From: Propionivibrio hellwigii
Lineage (GTDB): Bacteria; Pseudomonadota; Gammaproteobacteria; Burkholderiales; Rhodocyclaceae
NCBI RefSeq assembly: GCF_041770905.1
Contig: NZ_JBEUWX010000002.1
Location: 186,001 to 250,000, forward strand
DNA length: 64,000 bases
Direction: 5' to 3'
Shown piece after piece: positions 1 through 8,579 of this stretch. The notes under the pieces were generated by a model that did not search any database, was not told the DNA's origin, and was given only the letters and a program-made list of their open reading frames with translations. A program made the translations under genes and the position numbers. Each line of letters starts with the position of its first letter. The stretch's first letter is position 1.

Positions 1-36
1 GGCGATTTATGTTTTCTTCCCTTTTTGTTGCAAATA

Positions 37-71
37 AAAACGCCCCGTTGCAGAAAACGACGGGGCGTTTT
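37..71. terminator. Bidirectional hairpin terminator
   Basis: A 12-bp perfect inverted repeat (AAAACGCCCCGT / ACGGGGCGTTTT) with an 11-nt loop ends in T on both strands. It lies about 30 bases beyond the stop of the leftward CoA-transferase gene, so it most likely ends that transcript and may also serve a convergent gene outside the window. Confidence 0.8.
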
Positions 72-102
72 GTCAGGCGGAGCCAGACTGCTTTAAGCAG
101 TT

Positions 103-1281
103 TTAGTCTGCCTTGAAGAAGGCTTCGGTTTTCGCCTTATCCCAGCCGAAAAATTCCTTGAGGATTTCTTCTGTATGCTGACCGAGCAGCGGCGCCGGCG
201 TTTTGACTGCACCTGGTGTGCCCGACATTTTGACTGGTATGCCCGCCATTTTGAGATGGCCGGCCACGGGATGCTCCTGTTCGACCATCATGCCGCGCGC
301 CTTAATGTGCGGGTCGTTGACGATCTTGTCGACGGTATTGATCGGCGCGCAGGGCAATTCGGCCTTTTCGAGCAGTTCCAGCCATTCGGCGATGGTCTTT
401 TTGCTAAAGATGTCGTTCAGGATGTCGGTCAGCTCCTTGACATTGGCGGTACGCTTGCCGTTGTTTTCGAAACGCGCATCCTTGACCAGTTCAGGACGTT
501 CGAGGATGTTGCAAAGCTTTTCCCAAAGCCGGTCATTGCCGGCGCCGACGATGATGTGACCGTCCTTGGCGGTGAATGAAGCAAATGGCGTAATCGACGG
601 GTGACGGTTGCCGAGCGGGACGGGCACGTTGCCCGAGGTCGTGTAACGAGCGATGGCATTTTCGAGAATAGCGAGCTGGCAGTCGAGCATGCCGACGTCG
701 ACTTCCTGGCCTTCTCCCGTCCGTTCGCGGTGGAAGAGGGCGAGCATGACGCCATAGGCCGTAAACATCCCGGCGACGATATCACCGACCGAAGCGCCCA
801 CGCGCGTTGGTTCGCCATTCTCCGGCCCCGTGATGCTCATGATGCCGCCCATCGCCTGCACGATGATGTCGTAGGCCGGCTTGAGCATGTAAGGACCGCT
901 GTGGCCGAAGCCGGAACAGGAGGCATACACGATTTTGGGATTGATTTTTTTCAGTTCCGCGTAACCAATGCCGAACTTTTCCATCGTTCCCGGCCGATAG
1001 TTTTCGAGCACGACATCCGCCTGTTTGACCATTTCGCGGAACAGATCGACTTCCTTGGCGCGCTTGAAGTTGAGCGTAATCGAACGCTTATTGCGGTTCA
1101 GGCTCATGAAGTAGGCGCTTTCCTTGCCGATGAACGGGCCGAAAGCGCGCGAATCATCGCCGACGCCGGGCGGTTCGATCTTGATGATATCCGCGCCGAA
1201 ATCGGCCAGCATCATCGAACAGTACGGGCCCGCCAGAACGCGAGTCAGATCAAGTACCTTGATTCCTTGTAATGCGTTCAT
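103..1281 (-). CDS. CaiB/BaiF family (class III) CoA-transferase
   Basis: The 392-residue product has the usual length and full layout of class III CoA-transferases, which move CoA between carboxylic acids through an enzyme-bound acyl anhydride. The N-terminal CoA-binding part has DLTRVLAGPY and IKIEPPGVGDDSR (residues 11-45). DVVLENYRPGTMEKFG (about 89-104) and the family block around AMGG (143-146) follow. Asp167 in VGDIVAG sits where formyl-CoA transferase carries its catalytic aspartate. The substrate cannot be told: formyl-CoA, succinyl-CoA:mesaconate or carnitine-type activities all look like this. It is transcribed away from a GntR regulator across a 218-bp gap holding a palindromic operator, so it is probably controlled by that regulator. 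A terminator follows directly. Confidence 0.9.
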   Translation of the reverse strand: MNALQGIKVLDLTRVLAGPYCSMMLADFGADIIKIEPPGVGDDSRAFGPFIGKESAYFMSLNRNKRSITLNFKRAKEVDLFREMVKQADVVLENYRPGTMEKFGIGYAELKKINPKIVYASCSGFGHSGPYMLKPAYDIIVQAMGGIMSITGPENGEPTRVGASVGDIVAGMFTAYGVMLALFHRERTGEGQEVDVGMLDCQLAILENAIARYTTSGNVPVPLGNRHPSITPFASFTAKDGHIIVGAGNDRLWEKLCNILERPELVKDARFENNGKRTANVKELTDILNDIFSKKTIAEWLELLEKAELPCAPINTVDKIVNDPHIKARGMMVEQEHPVAGHLKMAGIPVKMSGTPGAVKTPAPLLGQHTEEILKEFFGWDKAKTEAFFKAD

Positions 1282-1386
1282 TGTTTTCTCCTTGGTGAGT
1301 TGAAGAAAGGGTGCTGCAAGAAAAGCGGTATTTCGTGCATGCCTGAGGTTTCGACGGGCAAATCCTCATTCATGATTTTGAGCAGA

Positions 1387-1428
1387 TTGTATACCTATAA
1401 ATAATTTTTTGTATACAAAATTGTATAG
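1387..1428. promoter_or_regulatory. Candidate GntR/FCD operator cluster
   Basis: The divergent gap contains the perfect palindrome TTTTGTATACAAAA at 1407-1420, flanked by half-site-like TTGTATAC (1387-1394) and TTGTATAG (1421-1428). FCD-subfamily GntR proteins commonly bind TTGTATACAA-like sites. The GntR gene starts 72 bases to the right and the CoA-transferase gene 106 bases to the left, so one operator could control both. Binding is inferred. Confidence 0.6.
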
Positions 1429-1499
1429 TGTTGAATACATTGTGAATCTGCATTACTATCGGGCGCAGCCTTCGTCATTTAGTCATTCACCATAGAATC

Positions 1500-2174
1500 A
1501 TGACCCGCAACATCACATCATCGAAAATTTCAGAAACCTTGAAGCAGGCGCTGGAAGAGCGAATCGTTACCGGCGCCTATCCGCCCGGCGCGCGGCTCGA
1601 CGAAACGGAGATCGCCAACGAATTTTCCGTCTCGAGAACGCCGGTTCGGGAAGCGCTGATCCATTTGGCCTCGTCGCGGCTGGTGGTCAATCGCCCGCGG
1701 CGCGGTGCTGTGGTGGCGGAAGCTTCGCCGCAGCGCCTGTACGAAATGTTCGAAGTCATGGCCGAGCTGGAGTCCGTGAGCGTCAGGCTTGCTGCGCGGC
1801 GGCACAACGATACGGACCTGGAGCGGATCGGCGAGGCGCATGCGGCATGCGAGGAAGCGCTGGAATCCGGTGATCTCGAAATGTATTACCAGGCCAACGA
1901 ACGCTTTCATCTGGCTATCTACACGGCCAGTCACAATGGTTTTCTGTATGAAGAAACCTCAAACATGCAATGCCGGCTCGCCGTCTATCGCCGTCTGCAA
2001 CTGCGCAGCCAAGGCCGGCTGAAAGATTCGTGCAATGAACACCAGGGGATTCTCGACGCCATCGTCGCCGGTGACGGGGAAAACGCGGCCAGTCTCGCCT
2101 ATGCGCATGTGATCGTTCAAGGTGAAACGTTCTCCGACCTGATTGCTTCGCTGACAGCGATGCGTCACTACTAA
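1500..2174 (+). CDS. GntR family transcriptional regulator, FCD subfamily
   Basis: The 224-residue protein is a FadR-type repressor. Residues 8-75 form the winged helix-turn-helix, with the typical stretches ARLDETEIANEFSVSRTPVREAL and RRGAVVAE. The C-terminal all-helical FCD ligand domain (about 85-210) contains NERFHLAI, EHQGILDAI and AHVIVQGE, whose Asn/Asp and His residues usually bind a metal and an organic acid effector. It is divergent from the CoA-transferase gene and 59 bp upstream of the dihydroxyacetone kinase gene in the same direction. It may therefore regulate both neighbours. The effector is unknown. Confidence 0.9.
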   Translation: MTRNITSSKISETLKQALEERIVTGAYPPGARLDETEIANEFSVSRTPVREALIHLASSRLVVNRPRRGAVVAEASPQRLYEMFEVMAELESVSVRLAARRHNDTDLERIGEAHAACEEALESGDLEMYYQANERFHLAIYTASHNGFLYEETSNMQCRLAVYRRLQLRSQGRLKDSCNEHQGILDAIVAGDGENAASLAYAHVIVQGETFSDLIASLTAMRHY

Positions 2175-2233
2175 AATGCTGGAGTTGCATACTGGCTTTC
2201 TTCGTGTTTCTTTGCTTTGTATAGGTGCCTATC

Positions 2234-4012
2234 ATGACGATGAACAGAATCATCAACGATGCAAATCTTGTGGTCGAGGATATGCTCAAAGGCTGGCAGG
2301 CGGCGCATGCCGATACTGTGACTGGCGTCGATAACCCGCGCGTCATCAAGCGGATACAGGCGCCCGAAGCCGGCAAGGTCGGCATCGTTACGGGCGGCGG
2401 TTCAGGGCACGAGCCGGCGTTTCTCGGCTATGTCGGCGACGGCATGGTGGATGCCGTCGCGATCGGCGAGATTTTTTCTTCCCCGACCGCCAAAAGTTTT
2501 CTTGACGCCATGCGCGCCGCCAATGGTGGTGCGGGCGTGGCCTGCCTTTACGGGAACTACGCCGGCGATAACATGAATGTGAAGATGGCGATGGCCATGG
2601 CCGAACGCGAGGGCATCACGGTCAGGACGGTCGTTGCCAACGACGACGTGCCTTCTGCTGCGAAAGGCGATGAAGCCAAGCGGCGCGGCGTTGCCGGTGA
2701 GATTCTGATGTGGAAAGCGGGGGCGGCCAAGGCGGCGCAGGGCGGGTCGCTCGACGAAGTGATCGCCGTTGCGCAGAAGGCCATCGATAATACGCGCAGC
2801 ATAGGTATTGGCCTGTCGGCCTGCGTGATTCCGGCTGTTGGGCATGCCAACTTCACCATTGAGCACGGCAAGATGGAGGTCGGAATTGGTCATCACGGCG
2901 AGCCGGGCATCGATGTGCGCAACACGGTGAGCGCCGCTGAAATGGCCGATTTGATGCTGGACACCATTCTGCCCGATTTGCCGTTCCGCTCCGGCGACCG
3001 TGTCGCCGTGCTGGTTTCCGGACTGGGCGCCACGCCGATCATGGAGCTTTACATTTTGTACGGCGAAATCGCCCAGCGTCTGGCGGCCAGAAATATCGTC
3101 GTGGCGTTCAACAAAGTCGGCAATCTGTTTACCTCGCTGGAAATGATGGGCGTCACACTGACCGTGATGAAGCTCGATGATGAGCTGGAATTCTGCCTGA
3201 AAGCGCCCTGCCGCTCGGTCGGCCTTACGGTGGCCGGCGAGCTGCCTGCCCGGCGCATCGATGGAACTTCTGGCGGCACGGTTGCTGGCGTGACCGGAAG
3301 CGGCATGACAACTTGCAGCGCAAAACCCGCCGTGATGCCGCGGACGATTTCGGCGCCGAGCATCGACCTGAACACTGCGGGGGATGTCGTGCGCGACCTG
3401 ATTGTGACGATCAATGCAAACTGCGCCCATCTGTCGGAGATCGACGGCCTCATTGGCGATGGCGACCATGGCATCAACATGAGCAAAGGTTTTACCGGGT
3501 GCGGCGCACGCCTGGATGCCCTGGGGGGGGCGGCTGAAAATTTGCCGAAGGCATTCGAGCAGCTCTCGCAGGCATTGATGGACGACATTGGCGGCTCCAT
3601 GGGACCGTTATACGGAAGCTTCTTCCTGGGGTTTGTCACTGCGCTGGAACCGTACCCCCGCATGGATGCCGCGCTGTTTGGCGAGGCATTGGCGACGGCT
3701 GTGGCAAACGTTCAGCGCATGGGCAATGCCAGCGTGGGAGATAAAACGCTGATCGATACGATGGTGCCGGCGCTCGATGCGTACCGTGCAGCGCTGGCGA
3801 AGGGCGGGTCGTTCGCAGAGGCGCTTGGCGCAATGAGCACTGCGGCAGAAGCAGGGCGGGATTCGACGAAAAACATGCAGGCACGGGTTGGCAGGTCAGC
3901 CCGTCTGGGCGCGCGATCGATCGGCGTGCTTGATGCTGGCGCAACGTCCTGCTGCCTGATTCTGCAATCAATCAGCGTTTCCTTGCAGCGGCATTTAAAA
4001 GCGCAGGGTTAG
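2234..4012 (+). CDS. Dihydroxyacetone kinase, fused DhaK-DhaL type
   Basis: The roughly 590-residue product joins a DhaK (Dak1) substrate domain (about 1-330) and a DhaL (Dak2) nucleotide domain (about 375-590), as in ATP-dependent single-chain dihydroxyacetone kinases. The Dak1 part shows TGGGSGHEPAFLGYVG and EVGIGHHGEPG; the second His of the latter (about residue 221) is the residue that binds the substrate covalently in the family. The Dak2 part shows GLIGDGDHG, whose Asp residues bind Mg-ATP. I prefer ATG 2234, with AGGTG upstream; GTG 2225 and ATG 2240 are alternatives. A run of eight G at 3523-3530 lies in frame inside the Dak2 domain. A related ketotriose or tetrulose kinase role is possible, and no sugar genes nearby settle it. 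Confidence 0.85.
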   Translation: MTMNRIINDANLVVEDMLKGWQAAHADTVTGVDNPRVIKRIQAPEAGKVGIVTGGGSGHEPAFLGYVGDGMVDAVAIGEIFSSPTAKSFLDAMRAANGGAGVACLYGNYAGDNMNVKMAMAMAEREGITVRTVVANDDVPSAAKGDEAKRRGVAGEILMWKAGAAKAAQGGSLDEVIAVAQKAIDNTRSIGIGLSACVIPAVGHANFTIEHGKMEVGIGHHGEPGIDVRNTVSAAEMADLMLDTILPDLPFRSGDRVAVLVSGLGATPIMELYILYGEIAQRLAARNIVVAFNKVGNLFTSLEMMGVTLTVMKLDDELEFCLKAPCRSVGLTVAGELPARRIDGTSGGTVAGVTGSGMTTCSAKPAVMPRTISAPSIDLNTAGDVVRDLIVTINANCAHLSEIDGLIGDGDHGINMSKGFTGCGARLDALGGAAENLPKAFEQLSQALMDDIGGSMGPLYGSFFLGFVTALEPYPRMDAALFGEALATAVANVQRMGNASVGDKTLIDTMVPALDAYRAALAKGGSFAEALGAMSTAAEAGRDSTKNMQARVGRSARLGARSIGVLDAGATSCCLILQSISVSLQRHLKAQG

Positions 4013-4341
4013 GATTAGGCGTAGCAAGCGTTAGGTATCCGTCGATATTTTTTCAGGCGCTACAGCGTGCCTGTCTTACTTGCGCCTGTCTCACGCGTGC
4101 CTGTTTCGCCCGTGCACGCGTCGTCCGCATCCGCCTCGCCTGGGGCCATTGGTCGGGTTTGTCTGGGGCGTTTTCATGAGTCACAGCGGGCGGATATGCT
4201 GCCGGTGACGGGCCTTGTTGCGCTTCCACCGTCTTTTCTTCTATCCGCAGGTTGCCGGTTCGATCGTGCCGTGTGCCTTTGCAATGCACGGTCGATGCCG
4301 GCAGGCAGGGGATTGGTAGGATTGGAGGTATTGCGCCGCCG
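4013..4341. other. Intergenic region without a recognisable gene
   Basis: The 329 bases lie between the convergent kinase and MltB genes. At 4066-4110 there is an imperfect short tandem repeat built on GCGTGCCTGT / TGCGCCTGTC. No RNA gene, convincing hairpin or plausible coding frame was seen. Confidence 0.5.
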
Positions 4342-5541
4342 CTATTCGCGCACCGCATCTCTGGACTGGCGCAACGCTTCGGCGAGCTGAAAGACCGACA
4401 TGGCGTAAAAACTCGACCGGTTGTAGCGCGTAATGACGTAGAAGTTATCAAAGCCGACCCAGTATTCCGTCGGCCAGTCCGGCGCGACCAGATCGATCAG
4501 GGCGACGGGCCACTCGGCCAGATCGGCCTGTTTCTCGGCGGCGTGCGGGTCCGTTTCCAGCAGCGTGACGCCCTGCCGTGCCAGTTCGCCGAGCGCTTGT
4601 GCGGGCTTGATGCCGGCCGCGATCAAAGGCGCCGGATCGCCGTCGACACGGGCGGGTAGCGCCACGGGCGCGTTGCTTTGCCAGCCGTGCCGGTTGAGAT
4701 AACTGGCGACGCTGCCGATGGCATCGGCCGTGCTGTGGCGCAATTCGATGCGCCCGTCCCCGTCAAAATCAACGGCAAAACGGCGCAGGCTGCCCGGCAT
4801 GAATTGCGGGATGCCGATGGCGCCCGCGTAAGAGCCGCGATAGTCGGTAGGCAAGGCCCCGTTTTCCCGAGCCATGAGCAGCAGCGCTTCCAGCTCACTG
4901 CGGAAGAATGGCGCGCGCGGCGGATATTCAAAAGCCAGCGTGGAGAGCGCCTCCAGGACGGAAAAATTGCCCATATTGCGCCCGTATTCGGTTTCGACGC
5001 CAATGATGGCGACGATGATTTCGGGCGGTACGCCGTAAACGGCCTCGGCGCGGGCGAGCGTTGCCTCGTGCATGCGCCAGAAATCGAGCCCGCCGGCGAT
5101 GCGCCGTTCGTTGAGAAAGCGTGCGCGGTAACGCTGCCAGGAACGCTGTTGCTCGGGGACGGCGGCCGGACGAATCGCTTTCAGGACAACGGCGTTGCTA
5201 TAAACGGTGGAAAAGTACTGCATCAGTTCATTTGCATCGAAACCGTGCCGCTCCTGCATTTCCTGGATGAACTCGCCCACGGCGGGCATTTCGCTGAATG
5301 GCGGTGTTTGTGGCGTGGGCGCTGGAGTCGTTCGATTTGCCGTCTTCACCCGATGGGCGCGCAGGGTGTTGGCGGCCACCTTGGTCGCGTGTTTTTTGAC
5401 CGTTTTCGGCACTGTTTTCCCTGATGCGTTCGGTACCTGACCGAGCGCGGTACTCGGCAGCCATAGCCCCGCCGAACTCAATAGTGTCGTGAACAGGGCG
5501 GCTGGCAGAAAGCGGCAAGGCGGATTATTTCTCGTCTTCAA
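4342..5541 (-). CDS. mltB: Membrane-bound lytic murein transglycosylase B
   Basis: The 399-residue protein cleaves the MurNAc-GlcNAc bond of peptidoglycan to give 1,6-anhydro ends. Residues 1-34 form a signal peptide (hydrophobic stretch about 11-33); there is no clear lipobox, so it may be soluble and periplasmic. A basic, Pro/Thr-rich linker follows to about residue 85. The catalytic domain has IIGVETEYGRNMG, where Glu183 matches the catalytic glutamate of E. coli Slt35. AGAIGIPQFMPGS and the Ca-site-like DFDGDGRIEL follow. It is the last gene of a four-gene leftward operon, 3 bp behind the TgpA-like gene. This suggests a shared cell-wall or envelope role. Confidence 0.92.
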   Translation of the reverse strand: MKTRNNPPCRFLPAALFTTLLSSAGLWLPSTALGQVPNASGKTVPKTVKKHATKVAANTLRAHRVKTANRTTPAPTPQTPPFSEMPAVGEFIQEMQERHGFDANELMQYFSTVYSNAVVLKAIRPAAVPEQQRSWQRYRARFLNERRIAGGLDFWRMHEATLARAEAVYGVPPEIIVAIIGVETEYGRNMGNFSVLEALSTLAFEYPPRAPFFRSELEALLLMARENGALPTDYRGSYAGAIGIPQFMPGSLRRFAVDFDGDGRIELRHSTADAIGSVASYLNRHGWQSNAPVALPARVDGDPAPLIAAGIKPAQALGELARQGVTLLETDPHAAEKQADLAEWPVALIDLVAPDWPTEYWVGFDNFYVITRYNRSSFYAMSVFQLAEALRQSRDAVRE

Positions 5542-5544
5542 GGT

Positions 5545-7599
5545 TCATGGCTCCGTGGCATGGTGCCTCTGCATCCGTTCAAGCTGGCGCAGACAGCGTT
5601 TCAAATTTACAAGGTGCGCCGATTGCCCCTCACCGCATGGGCCATAGCGCAATTCGGCGTAACTGGCGGCTGCCTGACGGGTCAGCGCAGCCAGGGGCGG
5701 GGCGGTGCGCGCCGTACGCTCGGTCAAGGCCAACGGCCCTTCCCAGTCGGCGTATTCGACCCCCAATGCGTGCAGGCGCCGGCAATAACGCTGCCAGAGG
5801 CGCTGGGCGGGGGATGCCAGCCGCCGCCGGCGCAAAGCCCAGAGTACACCGACCAGCAGCGTGGCGCAGCAAAGTGCGGTGAGTGCCGTCATCATGTATT
5901 GCCAATCAGGCTGGCGAAAACCCAGTCGGGTCAGCAGTTCCTGCTGACGTAGCGCATTGTAGCCGAGCACCCATTGGTCCCAGGCGTTATTGAGCGCTTC
6001 CCAGCGGTAACGCAGGCGCAGTAGCCAGCCGATGTCGGTGCGCGCCAATCCGGGCAGCGCCTCATTTTCCGGTAACGCGGCAGCGATGCCGCTTTCGATC
6101 CGCGAGGGGGCAACGGCAAAAGTCGGATCGACGCGCAGCCAGCCCTTGCCGGCGACCCAGATTTCTGCCCAAGCGTGGGCGTCGGACTGGCGGACGACGA
6201 GATAGCCGTCGAGCGGATTGACCTCGCCGCCCTGATAGCCGGCGACGATACGCGCCGGTACGCCTGCAGCGCGCATCAGAAAAACGTAGGCGGCGGCGTA
6301 GTGTTCGCAAAAACCGCGCCGCGATCCAAACAGAAAGTCGTCAATGGCATTTTCGCCCAGCAAAGGCGGTTTCAAGGTATAGAAAAACGCTTCGCTGCGA
6401 AACATGTGGAGCGCTGCGGCGGAAATCTGTTCCGGCGATTCCATTTGCGCCTTCCATGTCGCGGCCAGCACGCGTGCCTGCGGATTAATGTCGGCCGGCA
6501 GGCGTAGCGCTTCTTTCTGCGTCGCTTGCCGCTCTTCGCGGTTGGCCGAAAACTCGGTGGCAGAGACGAATGAAAAACGCTGGCGCTGGCTGATCGGGCG
6601 GCGCGCGGTCGTCTCGAAATAGCGGGAAAGGCGGGCATTTTCCGGCAGCTCGACAGGCATGTCGAGCGCCAACAGCCAGCGCTGGTTGTGCGCTTCGAGC
6701 GTGCTCGTGTAGCGCAAAAGCCCGCCGTGCGCTTCGACGCGCGCTTCCGGCGCCTCGCCGGTGCGGCGTGCGTGTGCAGCATAGGTGGCATATGAACGTG
6801 CATGCCAGGTTTTGCCGTCATAGTCAATGAGGACGGGGCCGCGCCAGTAGAGCCGCCGCCGGTCCGGCGGCGCCGTGTCGAACTGCACGCGGAAGGCGAT
6901 TTCGCCGGACTGGATTAAAGAACTCAGCGAACCGGGTGACATGCTGTTGGACAACCCGGTGCGGCCAGCGTGCGCGTCTTGCGGCAGTCCCCAGAGCGGC
7001 CCTTCGATGCGTGGAAAGAGCACAAAGAGAATCAGCATGAACGGTACAGCCTGCAATAAAAGGATGACCGCCTGGCGCAGCAGCGCCGTGACCGGCTGGC
7101 GGCCGCCGTACAGGCGGATCAGTGTTGCCGTCAGCAGCACGGCGCTCAGTAGCAGCCAAAGGCCGACGGGAATCGTTTCGGAAAACAGATAATGCGTTAG
7201 CAGCAGGAAGTAACCGAGCATGATGAGGACGAGTGCATCGCGGCGGTTACGGATTTCCATCGGCTTGAGCGTCATGAAGAAAAAGAGCAGGGCGACGCCG
7301 GCGTCGCGGCCGAACAGGGTATGGTGCGCATAAGCGATGGCGAATGTGCCGATCAGGGTCAGTGTCGCCAGCAGCCAGCGTTTGGGTAATGCGGCGTGGC
7401 AATGCCAGAGCCAGAGGCGTCCCAGCCAGACGGCAGCGCCGAGCAGGCTGAGCCAGAACGGTAGATGTCCGGCGTGCGGCGCGGCGGTGACCAGTGCGCA
7501 GGCAAGCAGCCACGGAATCGTGTCGGCATCCAGCGCATTGTTCGCAACGCCTGTTTTCTGCGGACGGGCGGGGCGTCGTTTTTTGAAAAAGGCGATCAT
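5545..7599 (-). CDS. TgpA-like membrane transglutaminase (DUF3488)
   Basis: The 684-residue protein has an N-terminal block of several membrane helices (about 28-200), a periplasmic transglutaminase-like domain and one C-terminal membrane helix near 560-585. The catalytic triad is visible: Cys431 in GFCEHYAAAY, His475 in SDAHAWAEIW and Asp491 in LRVDPT. In Pseudomonas TgpA is needed for viability and acts in the periplasm; the reaction in vivo is not settled. The gene overlaps the upstream DUF58 gene by 4 bp and is followed 3 bp later by mltB. MoxR-DUF58-transglutaminase is a conserved gene trio. Confidence 0.92.
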   Translation of the reverse strand: MIAFFKKRRPARPQKTGVANNALDADTIPWLLACALVTAAPHAGHLPFWLSLLGAAVWLGRLWLWHCHAALPKRWLLATLTLIGTFAIAYAHHTLFGRDAGVALLFFFMTLKPMEIRNRRDALVLIMLGYFLLLTHYLFSETIPVGLWLLLSAVLLTATLIRLYGGRQPVTALLRQAVILLLQAVPFMLILFVLFPRIEGPLWGLPQDAHAGRTGLSNSMSPGSLSSLIQSGEIAFRVQFDTAPPDRRRLYWRGPVLIDYDGKTWHARSYATYAAHARRTGEAPEARVEAHGGLLRYTSTLEAHNQRWLLALDMPVELPENARLSRYFETTARRPISQRQRFSFVSATEFSANREERQATQKEALRLPADINPQARVLAATWKAQMESPEQISAAALHMFRSEAFFYTLKPPLLGENAIDDFLFGSRRGFCEHYAAAYVFLMRAAGVPARIVAGYQGGEVNPLDGYLVVRQSDAHAWAEIWVAGKGWLRVDPTFAVAPSRIESGIAAALPENEALPGLARTDIGWLLRLRYRWEALNNAWDQWVLGYNALRQQELLTRLGFRQPDWQYMMTALTALCCATLLVGVLWALRRRRLASPAQRLWQRYCRRLHALGVEYADWEGPLALTERTARTAPPLAALTRQAAASYAELRYGPCGEGQSAHLVNLKRCLRQLERMQRHHATEP

Positions 7600-8558
7600 G
7601 ACGCCTGGCCTTGATAGAGCGCCAGCGCTTCCAGGCAGGCTGCGCGGTGTGCCGCGCCATTATTGGGCGCGATGTCGATGCCCGGTAGGCGCAAGCCATA
7701 ATGCAAACCTTCCCGTTCGGCGGCAAGTATCCAGCCAGTCAGTATCGACAGCCGGGTTTCATCGTCGAGAGCTTCCGGTGTCAGCGCCCAGTCGAGGATC
7801 TGTTCGCTTGCGCCGCCTCCGGAAAACTGCTTGACCAGCAGTTGCTGGCTGTCGATGTTGCGCGCCACGGCTTTCCAGGCGATGTGCTGCGGCGAATCGT
7901 TCGGCTGGCGCAGGCGCAGTCCGGAAAAATCCTCCTGCCCGGCGTTGCCGTCGCGCTGGCTGCCGTAAGCTGCCGGCGCGTGTGGCGGTAGCGGGGTATC
8001 GAGCGGTGCCGGATAAACGAGGCCGGATAGCGGCGGATAGGGGTAGCTCCAGGCACGAAACAGGCCGAGCGGATAGCGCGTGCTTAAGGTGATGCGGCCG
8101 GGAACGAGACGGCCGCGGCGAAGTGCCTGACAGTACACTTCGGCAAGGGTTTCACCTTGCGCGGGAATGTCAAGCGTGGTGACTGCATTGCCGGCAAAAG
8201 CCAGCTCGACGGCACGGCGGATGTCGTGGTGCGGATTGCTGATGACGACATGAAATGTGGCCGTTTCCCCCGCAAAGACTGGCTCGGCGCGCCCTGGCGC
8301 AATGCCAAGATGGACAAGGTTGCGGAAGGTATGCACCATGCCGGAGAAGCCCAGACCGGCGAGCAGGAAAACCAGCGCGTATCCCAGGTTGAGTCCGTAA
8401 TTGATCGCGCCGAGCAGCATGATGAACAGCACCGTTGCGTAAAGCACGCCCGTGTCGCTCGGCATGATGTAAATGCGCCGTAAAGTCAGGCGGATGGGCG
8501 TTGCGGCATCCGGCCCGGTGCGGCGCGCCCATTGCCGGAGCCAGGTGGTCAATGACAT
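7596..8558 (-). CDS. DUF58 domain protein
   Basis: The 320-residue protein begins with two hydrophobic segments (about 30-75, separated by a short polar turn) that place it in the inner membrane. The DUF58 signature, including NDSPQHIAWKAVARN, lies near residues 217-231, and the end resembles the von Willebrand A-like fold of the family. DUF58 proteins are generally encoded next to MoxR ATPases, which are thought to act on them as chaperones. Here it lies 21 bp behind the MoxR gene and overlaps the transglutaminase gene by 4 bp, so the three are almost certainly co-translated. Confidence 0.88.
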   Translation of the reverse strand: MSLTTWLRQWARRTGPDAATPIRLTLRRIYIMPSDTGVLYATVLFIMLLGAINYGLNLGYALVFLLAGLGFSGMVHTFRNLVHLGIAPGRAEPVFAGETATFHVVISNPHHDIRRAVELAFAGNAVTTLDIPAQGETLAEVYCQALRRGRLVPGRITLSTRYPLGLFRAWSYPYPPLSGLVYPAPLDTPLPPHAPAAYGSQRDGNAGQEDFSGLRLRQPNDSPQHIAWKAVARNIDSQQLLVKQFSGGGASEQILDWALTPEALDDETRLSILTGWILAAEREGLHYGLRLPGIDIAPNNGAAHRAACLEALALYQGQAS

Positions 8559-8579
8559 CGTAGGCGGGTCTGGCGGCGG

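Noticed and set aside
3523..3530. Possible frameshift at the G8 tract
   Set aside because: The DhaL motifs before and after the tract are in the same frame, so the gene is intact as given.
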